Assembly: GCA_038049695.1 (NCBI GenBank)
Contig: CP142453.1
Location: 33,026,501-33,090,500, forward strand
Direction of reading: 5' to 3'
Origin: Cinnamomum chago
Lineage: Eukaryota; Streptophyta; Magnoliopsida; Laurales; Lauraceae
DNA: 64,000 bases
The notes below the pieces were generated by a model, which saw nothing but the letters and a program-made list of their open reading frames with translations, made no database searches and was not told the DNA's origin. Shown here one piece after another: positions 53,659 to 64,000 of the stretch. Position numbers and translations under genes: made by a program. Numbering within the stretch: the stretch's first letter is position 1; each line of letters begins with the position of its first letter.

Positions 53659-56600
53659 ATACCAGGTGGTGGTGGTGGCAGCAGCAGCCGCAGCACAGCA
53701 GGAGGGTGCAGCAGCAAGCCAGCAACAGCAACAGCAACAGCAGCAGGCGGCAGCAGCAGCGGGAGCTCCTCCTCTTCCTTCTTCTTCTTCTTCCTTTCCT
53801 TTCCCTACTTTTCTTTTCCCTCCTTTTCCCTTCCCCCTTCTCCCGTTATCTCTCGATCCTTCATTTCACATGAAATAGTGCACTGGGCACTGGGCACTGG
53901 GCAACGGGGCAGCAGGCAGGGCCCTTCCATCTGATTTAGTTAAGGTATTTATGGCCCCCATAGTGGCCCACCTTATAAAAGGTTTAGATAAAATATAAAT
54001 GGCCCCTCAAAAGCTGTTAGTCTTCTTAACCTTTGATGGGCTCCACATTGATGCCCAAGTATTAAATAAAAAGGTCATGTCTTAACCAAATACAACTTAA
54101 TTGAAATTAGAGCCTTAGCCAAGTTTCTCTTTAATTAGAAATACAACCCAATAAAATTTCACTCTAATTGAAAATAGGGCCATAGTAAACTTTAACACTA
54201 ACTAGAAATGGGCTCCAGCCAAGTTTCACATTAATTGGAAATAGGTTTTAGCCAAATTTAATAGGAAATACTAACATAAGGCCTTGACCAAAGTACACCT
54301 TAATAGAAAATGAGCCCTTTTCATTTTAATAGGAAATAGGCTCTAATCAAATTTAATTTTTAACAGAAAAATATTTATGAGCTTTTTATTACTTTTTTAA
54401 GTTAGCAGTACTAAGAAACATGAATACATGTGAAAAAAATACTCATTATTATTATTTTCTATTTATACAGCGATACAGGACCTCATATATTGAGGGCACC
54501 GCTACGCCCCCTTTTATTACTTACTTTTGCAAAAGAATCACATTTTCTTTCATTTTACAATTTTCTGGATTTTCTGGAATTTTTTTGGCGATTTTTTCAA
54601 ATCGCACCGCTACGTATCGCCCGCTTCGTAGCGGTTTGGCGGCGGGCTGCAACGCCCACCGCTACCGCTATTTTCATCCTTGATGGTGGGAACTGAATCA
54701 GTTAAACGGAGTAAAGGATGAGCAAAGAGCTAATGACATTATGGACAATATAAAGCCATAGATGATGGGGAACTTTTTCTAAGGGTGCGTTTGTACAACA
54801 ACAGGATTCCACTCTATGCAGATTTCATTTCCACAAGAAAGAGGAATCCTACATTCCTATCCCTCACATAGGTAATCGAAATCCTCTCGATTGAGGAAAA
54901 CCAGTTCATTTTTTACCTTTTCCATTATGAAAATTGTCACGCCAAACAACCAAAAAAGGAGCTTCACAAAAAATCAAGATAATTTGCTCCCAATTGTCAA
55001 AAAGGGGCAAGAAAGGAGGACAGAAAAAGTTGGATCGGAGAAGGAGCAGAATAAACAACTTAACCGAAAGTGCCAATAAGGCCTGTGGATCCAATGGATT
55101 GGCTCTGGAACCATGTCAAAAATCAGAGATCTATATATGATGAGAGAGCTGCAATGTTTATATAGAACGCTAACCAAACAAATAGGACTCTCCACATTAC
55201 AGAATCTAGAACTATTCAAATATAAACTCAAGACCTTATTATTCATCCTAACAGAGTCTTTTCTGAGATGTCAATAGGTTTATTGCCCAACGGTCAGACC
55301 TGGCCCTTACTTCCAATACCTATGGTTTAATGGAAGGATTTTAGATTGGAAGACCACCTCAGTCTTAGGACAGTGTTCTTCTCGATGCTGAGTATGCTTA
55401 CAATAGTTGCAAAGCAGGATGACATAGTGAAGCCCATTTGATATCGTGTAAGGATCAGTCCGACAAATATTTTGGATCATTGTACCAATTGATAAGATGA
55501 AAAAGATCAATGATGAATAATATTGCAGATCAGTCAAATATCAAGGTTACACATTAAGAGATTCAAAAGAAGATAGCTGAAAGCATTGCTATGCATAAAG
55601 CCCTCACAGATCATAGCTGCAAGTCTTTGGCTTAGGATTAGGGACACTCGGTATGAGAATGTTTGAGGACAAAGCAATATCCAGTCGACAAGCACAATAA
55701 GCTAAAACAGAGGAAAAATGGGCAATGTCGTGTTCCAAAAAGATCAATATCAATGCCTACAAGTAGGCCCGTCAATCTGGCCCTGAGACAAGGGGGCCCG
55801 GCCCTCAAAAAGCTCTTAAAATGAGGGTTTTTGTTTCAAAGGAAAAGCCCTAGGGATGGGCTTGGACAAATTTTGCAGGCCCTGAAATTTGAGGGCCAAG
55901 CTTGGACAATACTGGCCCTCCTACTTTTATTTATTTTATATAATATATATTTATATATGTAAATATACACTAAAATAAACTTATCATAGTCACTTAATAG
56001 TAATAAAAGAGGGATATGAAGGCAATTTCATACCCTTCTACCCATTACAAAATGTCCTAAAAATCCATACAAACACTTGTTAATTTCATTTGTATTTAAT
56101 TATTTAAGTTGTGTATTGTACTTAATACATAAGCAATAAGTGTGGCATGGTTGCTTCTAATCCTGCTCTTCTAGTTTTATTGCTTCTTATTTAGGCTTTT
56201 TTATATTATTTTTTATATATCATTGTTAGTGCAAAAGGGGGTGTATTCTTTCCTATTAGTAAGGATAAACTTTTTTCCTCTATAGAGTTACTTGGATGCC
56301 AAACAATTCATAGAGGTAGTTTGTATGTGCATCGAACTTTTAAGGATATAGGGTGATCCAAATATCCTTTTAATTAAATCATTATAACTCTCAATTTTTA
56401 AAAGTCTACTAAACTAATAGGATTTTTTAGAGGATTTTACCGGAAAATGAACTGTATTTGGCCGTTGCACCAAATAATGAAAAGTATTTCCCAATGCACA
56501 AACGTGGTTAGGCCTGTCAATGGGGCGGGTTGAAATGGGTAGAAAGCCCGGCCCGGCCCGGCCCAAGCCCGAAAATACAAGGCTTTATAAAAAAATTTGA

Positions 56601-59600
56601 GCCCAGTGGGTTGGGCTTGGTCAATAATTTTAAAGCCCAGCCAAAATGGGACTGGGACTAGGTAGAGGATGCCCAGCCCGGCCCGCTCCAAGTTAATTTT
56701 GATAAAAAAATTTATATTACCTAAACTGCCCGTCACTAACAATAAAAAAACGGCTAGTTAGGAGGGGCATTCTTGTAACTGTGCCCTCCATCAGTCCATC
56801 TCTTTTATAAGACGTTGCAAGCCCTAAAAACATCCCACACTCAATTGCTCTTCTGCATCTTCTGCTCTCTGCCCAAGATTGGTTTAGTCATGACCCAACT
56901 AGTGATGGTGATTTAGATAATGATGGGAATGCACTAATTGATGTTTTAGACATATTAAAAGAAAATTAATTTCTATTGATTTCTTTTTTATATTACTTGA
57001 CCCATATAGGATACTCATTCTCATTCATTTTATTGATTTTATGATTTTCTACTTTAAAAAAAAAAAAGTTTTTAAGTGATGCTACATTACTTTAACTTGA
57101 CTCATATAGGATACTTATTCATTCATTTCTATTGATTTTCTGATTTTCTACTTTTACCGGAAAAAAAAAAAAGGTTTTAATCATTCCTACATTACTTGAC
57201 CCATATAGCCTATAGCATACTCATTCATTTCTATTGATTTTCTGATTTCCTACTATCACTAGCAAAAAAAAAAAAAAAAGTTTTTAACTCCGCCATGTTG
57301 CTTGTTGCATTGCATTGCCGGTCCCAAGCCTGGAAAAAATAGGAGGGTTTAAAGTCGGGTTCACACCGGTGTCTAGTGACAATAGGAATAATTAGAGAAT
57401 GTTTTGCTTATCTCCAGGATCGGGCTAAGCCGAGCCCGTACGGGACGAGATTAGATGTAAGCCCGTTCAATTTAGGGCCGGGATTGGACAACACCTCGCA
57501 GGCCCGTCCTATTTTCGGGACGGGATTGGACAACCCAAGCCTAGGCCCGACCCGTCCCATTGACTGGCCTAAACGTGGTCCGCTAGGCATGGTTTCGGTT
57601 TTTTTTTACTTTGGGACCAGCGACGCTAGCGTTGCTCAAGTTAAAATGAAGCGACGCTAGCATCGCTCTTTGTAAATCCCGTAAAACTAAAGCTCTTCAT
57701 GTAATTGCTACTGCAATTGAGACTGTTGATTCTGTTGAATCACCAGAATGATTTCATGGAAATGGGCTTTTCGTTGGATTCGGGATTCGCCAAAATCTCT
57801 CTCAAGCTCTCTTTTTTCTAATCTTGTCGGGTTACTTTCATTGAAAGAATTGGTGGGTTAGAGAATTGATTGGAACACTATGTGCTTGTTTAAGATCATG
57901 GGAGAATGAGATTCTTGGGCTGATTGTATCCAACTTGGGCTATCCAAACAGAGCTCAGCAGCCATTGGGACGTGACAAACAAAGAGAAAAAGGATGGTTG
58001 CTTGCTGCCATTTGTCCTTGCTATTGGCAAAACCCAATGGGTAAAAGGCCTCTTCAGTTTAAGAGAGAAAAGGACAAAAGAAGTCTCTCCTTTCTTCTAA
58101 GTTGTCCTAGCTACAAGACAAAACCCAATGGGCAAAAGAACTTTCCTTACAATATCCAGAAGGTATGAAAGAGGTTCTCTCTTTTCTTGAACGCAAAAGA
58201 CAAAACCTCTTTCCATTGAGATGAGTAGGGAGAAGATCCACAATGGTTGTTGGACATGGCTGCAACACATCTGGCCATGCACTTTGGTGAGTCATGAATA
58301 CATGTCTACAAGGAAGAAAAGCGCTGGGGAGCAATCTATCATGTGATACAATAACGAGGAAGGAGCACGATCATCAAGAACGATGAAGAGGAAGGGGTTA
58401 TAGCAATGATATAAAGTGGGCGGCTGCACACCATGATGGCTTCCATTTCTATGCGTCTCACTCTACTCCTTTTCCCATCTCAGAATCCCAATCAGTGATG
58501 GAAAAGCGACATTTCAGAGTTCTTGTCTTGAAGTGCTTTTGAGGACACTTGTGTCGCCAATATTTATTTTGGAAGATGCTATTGTCCGTCGTAAAAAAAT
58601 GAAAAAAAAAAAAAAGGACTACGTGGCAGGATGAACGACTTCGTGCAGCGGGAAATACGTTTCATTATTTCGTGCAACGGCCAAATACAGTTCATTTTCT
58701 GGTAAAATCCTCTATTTTTTAAGTGCATTTATTTTTGTGACTGAAATCCAACAACGCTTAATAGTAAGATCATTGTTAAATTGAAAATAATGCCAATAAA
58801 AGGTATGTGAATATAAATAGTTTAAAATTTTCAAAGATAAAACACTGCTGGAATGATTTCATACGTGAAAATCCCTGTGAAAGGTGTGAAATAGAGCAAA
58901 CTTTTTAAACATTTTCCTTCTTTGACAAAATAAATATGTTGGCCAATAAAATAAAGTTTTTAGAGACAACTTATATTCTCCAAATGTTTTCTTAATGGTC
59001 CCTTCGCAATTGAGGTTAAACAAGATAATGTTCGGTTGACACTCGATTTTTGGTAACAATGTAAAAAAAATTAAAAAAATAATGGTTTTCTTGTTTTAAG
59101 GGCCTGAGCCCTGCCCTAACTCGGCTTTGGCCCTCGAGGGTAGGATAAGGGCATAGGTAGTGCAAGCCCTCCGAGGGCTTTGGCCCATATAGGCCCGGCC
59201 CTACATATATCGAGTGTAGGGTTAGGACAACCCCAAGCCCGACCCAGCCCTTTGATAGCCCTACCTACAAGATACATTTGCTTGTACGTATCACAACTTT
59301 GTCAACATGGAGGATCTTACAGCATGCAAAGATGTGCACCCATTGTGGATGTTGTCGAGAAGGTAGACAATCTGAACTCAAGGTTGAGGTTTGAAGTCTT
59401 CTAAACAAGGGGAGATTGATGCCGAGTAGTAGATCGACTTGTGTTAGCACTAGCTTTTCATTTTTTCTTCTTGTTTCTATTTTTTTAATGGTTAGTTGAC
59501 TCAAACTTGCAACCTGGTGGCGGTAACACTAAACACCTTCCATCTGCCCTACAAGCTCTCGTCCTAGCTAATCAATACATGGACCAATTGAATCAAACAA

Positions 59601-61402
59601 AGAATGCAAGAAAGGATCATATACACATATCACATTATGTCATTATATATAGGGTAATTCTCCAAAACGCCCCCTTTTTTGTCATGGAACCTACCTCCCC
59701 ACCCTTTGACAGCCCTACCTACAAGATACAATTACTTGTACGTATCACAACTTACTCAACATGGAGAATCTTACGGCATGCAAAGATGATGCACCCATTG
59801 TGGATGTTGTCGAGAAGGAAGACAATCTGAACTCAAGCTTTTGGTTTAAGTCTTCTAAACAAGGGGAGATTGATGACAAGCAGTAGGTCGAGTTGTGTTA
59901 GCAATAGCTTTTAGTTTTTTCTTCTTGTTTCTATTTTTTTTAATCGTTAGTTGACTCAAACTTGCAACCTGGTGGCGGTAACACTAAACACCTTCCATCT
60001 GTCCTACAAGCTCTCATCCTAGCTACTGAGTACATGGACCAATTGAATCAAACAAAGAATGCAAGAAAGGATCATATACACATATCACATTATGTCATCA
60101 TATATAGGGTAATTCTGCAAACACCCATCCCCACCCCCCCCCCCACAACCGAAAAAAAAAAAAAAAAAAGGTCACAAGTCCAAATTTGACACCCATCCAA
60201 CTTTTCCTCACCATTAAATTGGAATCATAAGAAAATAATGCCTCTAAAACCATTAGATTTTAGGGGCATGGATTGAAGGGTTAGGATGATCTTATGGAAT
60301 AAGAATTTTGCACATAGGTAGGTCCCATATAGATCATTTCATCCAACGGACTTCCATGATCATCATGCCTCCCAGTGGACCCAACTAGGTGGCGCGCTTT
60401 TCTTATAAAAGACGCCCAGGCGCGTCTAGTGGTGCCCAAAAACCACATTCTGACAAATTTCCCCTCATCATGATCAATCAAGCACCCTTGGACCGTTTTG
60501 CTTGTTTTGACTTCATTTCTTTGCCTTTTTTTCACCTTTTACTGTTTAAATCATAAGGGTATTTTAGTCATTTTTCTTTTATTTGAGTAGTAATAACAGC
60601 TAGGATTAAAACATCATACGTTCTAATTCTCTCTCATATGCTTCATTCAACTCCAGCCCACGGATGTGTAAGTGTAACCCGCTTGGATTGACTGCGGGAT
60701 GTTTGGATCAACACTAATTTAGTATTAGTGGCAATTGTGCATGACTTTCACTTGAGTCTCCCACTGAAAGAGTTTTTTGGGCTTTGGATGACCAACCCAA
60801 ACGAGTATAACAATCTTGGATTCCTTTTTTACAAAATTTCTGATTGGAAAAAAGGGAAAAAGAATATTATATACAAGCACAACATTGAAACCTTCATGGT
60901 TCGAATTCTAACATATCAGATAAGTGCATTTTCGAAACTAAAACGCTTCATATGCAAACACTTTGAGACTATTAGAAAGAGCTTAAAAAAACATAATATT
61001 ATCTTTAGCTTCACAAAGAACTACTTTCCAGCCTTCCAAGAAACAAAATTAATATACCTTTTTGCCTGTTTCTCTTCCAGCTCTGCAGTCCTATAAATTA
61101 CTTTCACTCCCTGCCAAAGACAAGTATAAATAATTTCTTATTTGGATCACTGAAACCCGGGGCAGCAAGGAAAACAAAAACTACAAGAGAGTACAATGGA
61201 TACAATTCAAAAAGGAGAGTACAACGGAGCTATGAAAAATAAAAAAACTCACGGGAATGGCTTCCAGGACAGCAGAGACACTAGGAGATGCAGCTTTTCC
61301 CTCCACGAACAAAAAGAAAGTACCAACACCAAGGACCTTATGGTAAAATATCCATGGTAGAATCTGCTCTAAACCAGCAGAGGTGCTAGTTGTAATACTA
61401 AT
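44286..61402 (-). CDS. KOB1: KOBITO1/ELD1/ABI8-like glycosyltransferase (5' end outside)
   Basis: Ten exons on the minus strand: 61253-61402, 61058-61110, 51727-51835, 50493-50627, 50368-50412, 48960-49147, 48631-48772, 46564-46610, 44679-44766, 44286-44588. All have GT donors and AG acceptors and all phases agree, giving 419 residues to the stop at 44286-44288. Landmarks are [33 protein letters not shown], a DxD-type [65 protein letters not shown] and PPLSPPG near the C-terminus. These match KOBITO1, a plasma-membrane glycan-synthesis protein needed for cellulose deposition, cell elongation, plasmodesmal control and ABA/sugar responses in Arabidopsis. That protein is about 530 residues, so roughly 110 N-terminal residues, with the membrane anchor, are not assigned here. 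The last exon (Ser-rich tail) is the least conserved. Confidence 0.9.
45010..45086 (-). mobile_element. SINE-like repeat
   Basis: On the minus strand TGTTGGTGTGGTGGTAAA (A-box-like) precedes GTGGGTTCAAAC (B-box-like) by a distance typical of a tRNA-derived SINE head. Confidence 0.45.
46228..46345 (-). mobile_element. SINE-like repeat with tRNA-like head
   Basis: On the minus strand the sequence starts CCACTGGTAGCTCTGTTGGT, close to the A-box of tRNAs, and has GATTGATCCCTGG as B box about 35 bases later, then a GTGTGAGTGTGGG tail. Confidence 0.5.
46611..48630 (-). other. KOB1-like intron, 2.0 kb
   Basis: AT-rich intron with a 21-22 base poly(A) run near 48224-48245. No frame, TIR pair or other element that I can support. 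Confidence 0.5.
49148..50367 (-). other. KOB1-like intron, 1.2 kb
   Basis: Contains GTGGGGCCCACC- and GGTGGACCACAC-type segments (about 49613 and 49882) that look like remains of a dispersed repeat, but I cannot define ends. Confidence 0.4.
51284..51607. mobile_element. Short non-autonomous hAT element in KOB1-like intron
   Basis: 324 bases between TAGGGCTATCAAC and its inverted counterpart TTGACACCCCTA. Flanks TCCTATTC and TCCTCTCC are an 8-base target duplication with two differences. No coding capacity. The TAGGG.TRTCAA ends are the same kind as in the two hAT elements further right. Confidence 0.7.
52209..52495. repeat. ACTCGG-rich inverted-repeat element (MITE-like)
   Basis: Ends GTTTAAAAAATTGG and CCGATTTTTTAAAC are inverted copies of about 13 bases. 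The inside is a run of GACTCGG/CCGAGTC words in both directions that could fold on itself. No target duplication seen. Confidence 0.5.
53335..54682. mobile_element. Non-autonomous hAT element, 1.35 kb
   Basis: Starts CATGGATGAAAATA and ends with the inverted TATTTTCATCCTTG; subterminal GCGG/CCGC words continue the inverted pattern. The 8-base target duplication ATGGTGGG lies at 53327-53334 and 54683-54690, exact on both sides. The interior is low complexity: a tandem copy of an AGTAAAGGAAGAAGA..GGGGGAAAAATA segment (about 53459-53617), a (GA)n run, CAG/AGC repeats and TTC repeats. No transposase. Confidence 0.85.
53616..53656 (+). repeat. (GA)n microsatellite
   Basis: About 20 uninterrupted GA units inside the hAT element, followed by CAG/AGC-rich sequence to about 53760. 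Confidence 0.9.
56509..57571. mobile_element. hAT element inserted in the MULE
   Basis: 1063 bases with ends TAGGCCTGTCAATGG and CCATTGACTGGCCTA, inverted copies of about 15 bases, and the exact 8-base target duplication AACGTGGT at 56501-56508 and 57572-57579. GGCCCGGCCC-rich subterminal parts. The middle holds a threefold tandem repeat. Confidence 0.9.
56995..57295 (+). repeat. Threefold tandem repeat, unit about 98 bp
   Basis: Each unit starts with TTGACYCATATAG (about 56998, 57096, 57195), continues through a TTCATT..TATTGATTTTCTGAT segment and ends in an A-run followed by GTTTTTAA or similar. Confidence 0.8.
59250..60120 (+). repeat. Tandem duplication of about 450 bp in the gypsy 3' end
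   Basis: Two diverged copies starting at about 59250 and 59702 (CTTTGAYAGCCCTACCTACAAG). Each holds the gypsy pol end, the polypurine-like tract and the following LTR start, and each begins with the last bases of the hAT right end. Confidence 0.8.
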
Positions 61403-64000
61403 CTGCACATTGGCATCATTAATTGTCAGGGCATGTACAGCTGAACGCAACAGAAGAAAACAATAGCCCATAAAAGTTCATTTATACTTGCAAATAATTG
61501 CTAAACAGATGTAATCAATACTTACAAAGTTTGTTATTGAAGGAAAATTTATGTAGAAAGTACAAACCTCCTTTTAAAGCATGAATAATGCTAGATAAGG
61601 AAACATAAAAGCAACCACATGAAATTCAGAATATCATTATCTTTAAATGTTGAGAAAAAATTGATTGCCGCAAAATAAACTCGACAAACAGATCAGGTGA
61701 TCCAAGCAAAATGCAGATGGTAAATAATCAAATCATTTCTCAGCAGAAAGTAAATCCTCTGGCTCACCCACTCATACACATGAAATCTGCCTAAAAGCAA
61801 ACCCAGAATCACCTGAAAGGCTGAAAGAACAGAGAAAAACAATGATAATGAAGGGTGAACCATGGAGACTAGAATTCATTTTAAGTCAAGTGGCTAAAGG
61901 GCAATGCATACTTAAGGTGCCAACGTCAGTTGTAGCACAAGGCAAATTGCTCAAGGTGAGGCATGTATCTTGACGCACCATATTTAACAAAATATAATGT
62001 TACAGCACATAAATTTAAGGCACTTCCTTCATCTAGTTCACTTATATATCTATATTGTGCCAAACCAATGATGATGTGGCCAACTCTTAGATTTTTTTAT
62101 GCCCAAAACGCCCGCTTCAATAGCCGTCAGTAAAGAAAGGCTATTTTGGTCATTAAACAATTCCTGTCTCTTTACTGCATAGTACATCATCATTTATGAA
62201 TTATGATGACTACTTGTTCTTTTGCTTCTTTCAGTTATCTCTTTCCAATTATGGATGTATTAGGAATCTCCTGAATCCTGATTGCAAACATTTTATTTGA
62301 TCAATGGTAGAAATTAGATCTACAAATGTATTTATTTCAAGCATTATTTATACTCTCGTAAGAGCTGATCCATGAAGATTGGTTATTTTTCATACATTTC
62401 GATGAAGGTTGCAATTTCTGCACTTTATTTTATTCTTCGCCTTGGTTTGAGAATGCTCCCAACAGATTGAAGATCTACAGTGGATTTTCACCAACAGCAC
62501 GCAAATAACTACGTTTCCCCTTGTGTAAGTTGATTTCCTGTATACTTGAAGATTGGGTATCATAGGTTTACTACCGGTTAGGCTTTATGCTTACCTGACT
62601 GCGTCACATAATGAGGCAGTTCTAAACAAAACTCACATCTCCTGTTCCCATTTTACTCCAATCATTCGGTAAATCTACCTCAAACTCAAAAGAAATATTG
62701 CATATTCTATCATGCATTTCCAAACAAAATAAACAATTACAAATGTCAGCTCAATCCAATTTGTAAGCAACATGCTTCCAACCCGGAATCAAACTCAAGC
62801 TACCATTTTCTGTAATCTAATTATTTAAACTTACAAATTCAAACAGAAACAAAACAAGTACTCCTACCTTTCAAAAACAAAACAAGTACTCCATATATCA
62901 CCAAATATCTTTCAATAAGAACTCGTATAAAAAACTACATGATCCTCAGGCAGACACAGTGATTGTGATTGAGCACGAAGTGCCTCAAGGTGTGATTTCA
63001 TTGTTTGTCATTCCAAACAAATGACCTCTGAGCCCCACCATCCACATATATGTCCCAACAGTATCCAAGATTGGGAATACTATCCATCCAATCTTCAGCC
63101 TCGCCATTAAACGTGGAGAATTTGGTTCTATTTTTCCATTTACCAACCATCAATTTGCAGGCACTGAGCAGAAGGAATAGAATCACCCACTTGGAAGAAG
63201 TTTGAGGTATTGTCATACACAGTGCGACCCACAGGCTCAGTCCTGTGATTTGTCACATAATTCTTGAATCCATAAAATAGTCCCTGGCCTGCCAAAATTT
63301 GCCTAAAACCCAACAAAGTTCAACACTCCAAAAGAGCCCTAGAAGAAGAAGATAGTCCAGAAGCGCTGAAGAACAAAAGATAGACGAGAAAGGAAAACCC
63401 AAGCAACCGAACACTCAACCCCCCAGCCCACCCCTCTCTTGTACCACCCCAAAAACCTCATCTTCATCAAATGCACATTATATTCCACCCCAAACCCCAA
63501 AACCAACATAGGACACAGAAGGGGACAAACCAATCCAAACCCAATCCGGGATCCAATTTGATTTAACAACGGAACACAAAACCCCCAATTGACATCTCGA
63601 TCACCACATCAAGGTCCTCTCCAGACACCAAAAACCAAGGATCAAACGAAACGGCCTCAAAATTCAAATTCAATTCAAGATCTGAAGAATCCATACCTTG
63701 GGACCTCCAATTTGCAACAAGATTCAATCTACATCAAAATCAACTCCAAACCCCAAAAAATCAGAAGATGAGAAGGAAAAGGGGTAAATCCACCAACTAA
63801 ATATAATTCTAAGATCTCAAAATCCTCAGCTGGGAACGCCCAAATCTCATAAAGACCCAATCCACAGCAAATGAGTAAAATCCACACTAAACCCCCAAAA
63901 ATCCAAAAAAAAACGAGACAAAAGGGGCAAAAACATCAACAACATCCAAACCAAATTCAAGCCAAGATCTGACAATCCTCGCCCTGCAATGCCCACTTTT
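61403..64000 (-). other. Upstream part of the KOB1-like gene, mostly intron
   Basis: No long frame. The end (63300-64000) is G/T-rich on the minus strand and looks like intron or 5' flank. The N-terminal exon with the membrane anchor is expected beyond 64000. Confidence 0.4.
62637..62706 (-). CDS. Possible further KOB1-like exon
   Basis: Acceptor TAG before 62706 and donor GTGAGT after 62637 enclose 70 bases reading ISFEFEVDLPNDWSKMGTGD. The donor phase fits the next exon (61402). FEFEVDL is like the segment that precedes ITTSTSAG in KOBITO1 as I remember it. The upstream connection is not resolved. Confidence 0.35.

Larger units (their letters stand above)
56430..58712. mobile_element. Mutator-like element (MULE), TIRs about 100 bp
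   Basis: Left end GAGGATTTTACCGGAAAATG continues for about 75 bases and is matched, inverted, at the right end up to 58712. Flanks GATTTTTTA and TATTTTTTA agree at 8 of 9 bases, the target-duplication length of MULEs. The left TIR is interrupted by an hAT. About 1.2 kb remain when that is taken out. The interior (57580-58600) is not transposase; it could be captured host sequence, but I cannot name a source gene. Confidence 0.8.
55764..59263. mobile_element. hAT element carrying two nested transposons
   Basis: Begins TAGGCCCGTCAATC and ends TTTGATAGCCCTA (inverted). Exact 8-base target duplication CCTACAAG at 55756-55763 and 59264-59271. Without its inserts it is about 1.2 kb. Subterminal GGCCCGGCCC-type words at both ends are typical of plant hATs with TAGGGCTGTCAA ends. 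No transposase frame. It sits inside the gypsy pol end, whose reading resumes on both sides. Confidence 0.88.
52640..60700 (+). mobile_element. Old Ty3/gypsy LTR retrotransposon, heavily broken, with nested inserts
   Basis: Fossil element with many breaks. Recognisable parts are a gag piece (LKGQALSWW motif) split by the hAT at 53335, integrase-end and chromodomain-side remnants around 55320-55760, the pol end (INAYKIHL, then [10 protein letters not shown]) split by the hAT at 55764, and a purine-rich AACAAGGGGAGATTGATG at about 59405 that looks like the polypurine tract. Sequence near 52740-52860 and 60480-60600 is alike and I take it as remains of the two LTRs, though with far more divergence than the virus copies show. 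The element is old. Outer ends are approximate. Confidence 0.65.
51836..61057 (-). other. 9.2-kb intron of the KOB1-like gene filled with nested transposons
   Basis: The joining codon is split AG/C across this intron and the protein reads on correctly ([11 protein letters not shown]), so the gene appears spliceable despite the insertions. Contents are listed separately. The stretch 51836-52208 has no recognisable element. Confidence 0.8.

Noticed and set aside
53364-53737. Long Ser/Leu/Phe- and Pro-rich frames on the minus strand and Ala/Gln/Ser runs on the plus strand.
   Set aside because: They are translations of the GA, CAG and TTC repeats inside an hAT element.
54780-55300. GGGTGCGTTTG word suggesting the end of a PIF/Harbinger-type MITE.
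   Set aside because: I could not find the matching inverted end or a TWA target duplication.
62938-63000. Minus-strand stretch reading KSHLEALRAQSQSLCLPEDH before a GT.
   Set aside because: No acceptor upstream gives an open frame in any phase, and there is no match to the expected protein.
63144-63288. Possible exon on the minus strand, 47 codons reading GLFYGFKNYVTNHRTEP and onward, with acceptor GGCAG and donor GTAAAT.
   Set aside because: The frame is short enough to be open by chance and its end phase does not fit the candidate exon at 62706 (the joined codon would be a stop). Only vague similarity to a poorly conserved part of KOBITO1.
1-64000. CRISPR arrays, bacterial operons, tRNA or rRNA genes.
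   Set aside because: None seen. The tRNA-like boxes found are incomplete and fit SINEs; the window is plant nuclear DNA.

Overview
The window is plant (angiosperm) nuclear DNA. The evidence is a spliced KOBITO1/ELD1/ABI8-type glycosyltransferase gene, a receptor-like kinase gene of the ZED1-related type, tRNA-derived SINEs, hAT and Mutator-like DNA transposons, a Ty3/gypsy relic, and a long array of endogenous pararetrovirus (Caulimoviridae). The species cannot be read from the sequence.

Positions 1-41049 are almost entirely viral. The virus sequence falls into two component types. Component A (about 6.3 kb from primer site to primer site) codes for a movement protein, capsid region, CCHC zinc finger and aspartic protease in one 1288-codon frame, followed by a separate 381-codon ORF. 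Component B (about 5.8 kb) starts with nearly the same leader and movement-protein block, then switches abruptly to reverse transcriptase and RNase H (1114 codons), followed by an unrelated 391-codon ORF. Neither has a full replication and packaging set alone; together they do. This matches the bipartite organisation inferred for some florendoviruses, so I read the array as a bipartite, florendovirus-like endogenous pararetrovirus. Units lie head to tail, A and B mixed: A-B on the minus strand (1-10449), an inverted junction near 10450, then on the plus strand a B fragment, an A fragment, A, a B lacking its 5' part, A, B, B. Most frames are open and copies are nearly identical, so the insertion or amplification is young. 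Each intergenic region carries a TATA box and each leader a tRNA-iMet primer site.

Positions 41050-44285 hold a palindrome-rich foldback and a two-exon kinase gene (41411-43073, plus strand). The last viral promoter points at this gene and its TATA box is about 400 bp upstream of the ATG. An intergenic stretch follows.

Positions 44286-64000 hold the 3' part of the KOBITO1-like gene on the minus strand. Ten exons with fully consistent splice phases give 419 residues; the N-terminus lies beyond, or near, the window end. One intron is 9.2 kb because a decayed Ty3/gypsy element landed in it and was then hit by an hAT, a second hAT, a Mutator-like element inside that hAT, and a third hAT inside the Mutator-like element. 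Target-site duplications for each of these can be read directly.
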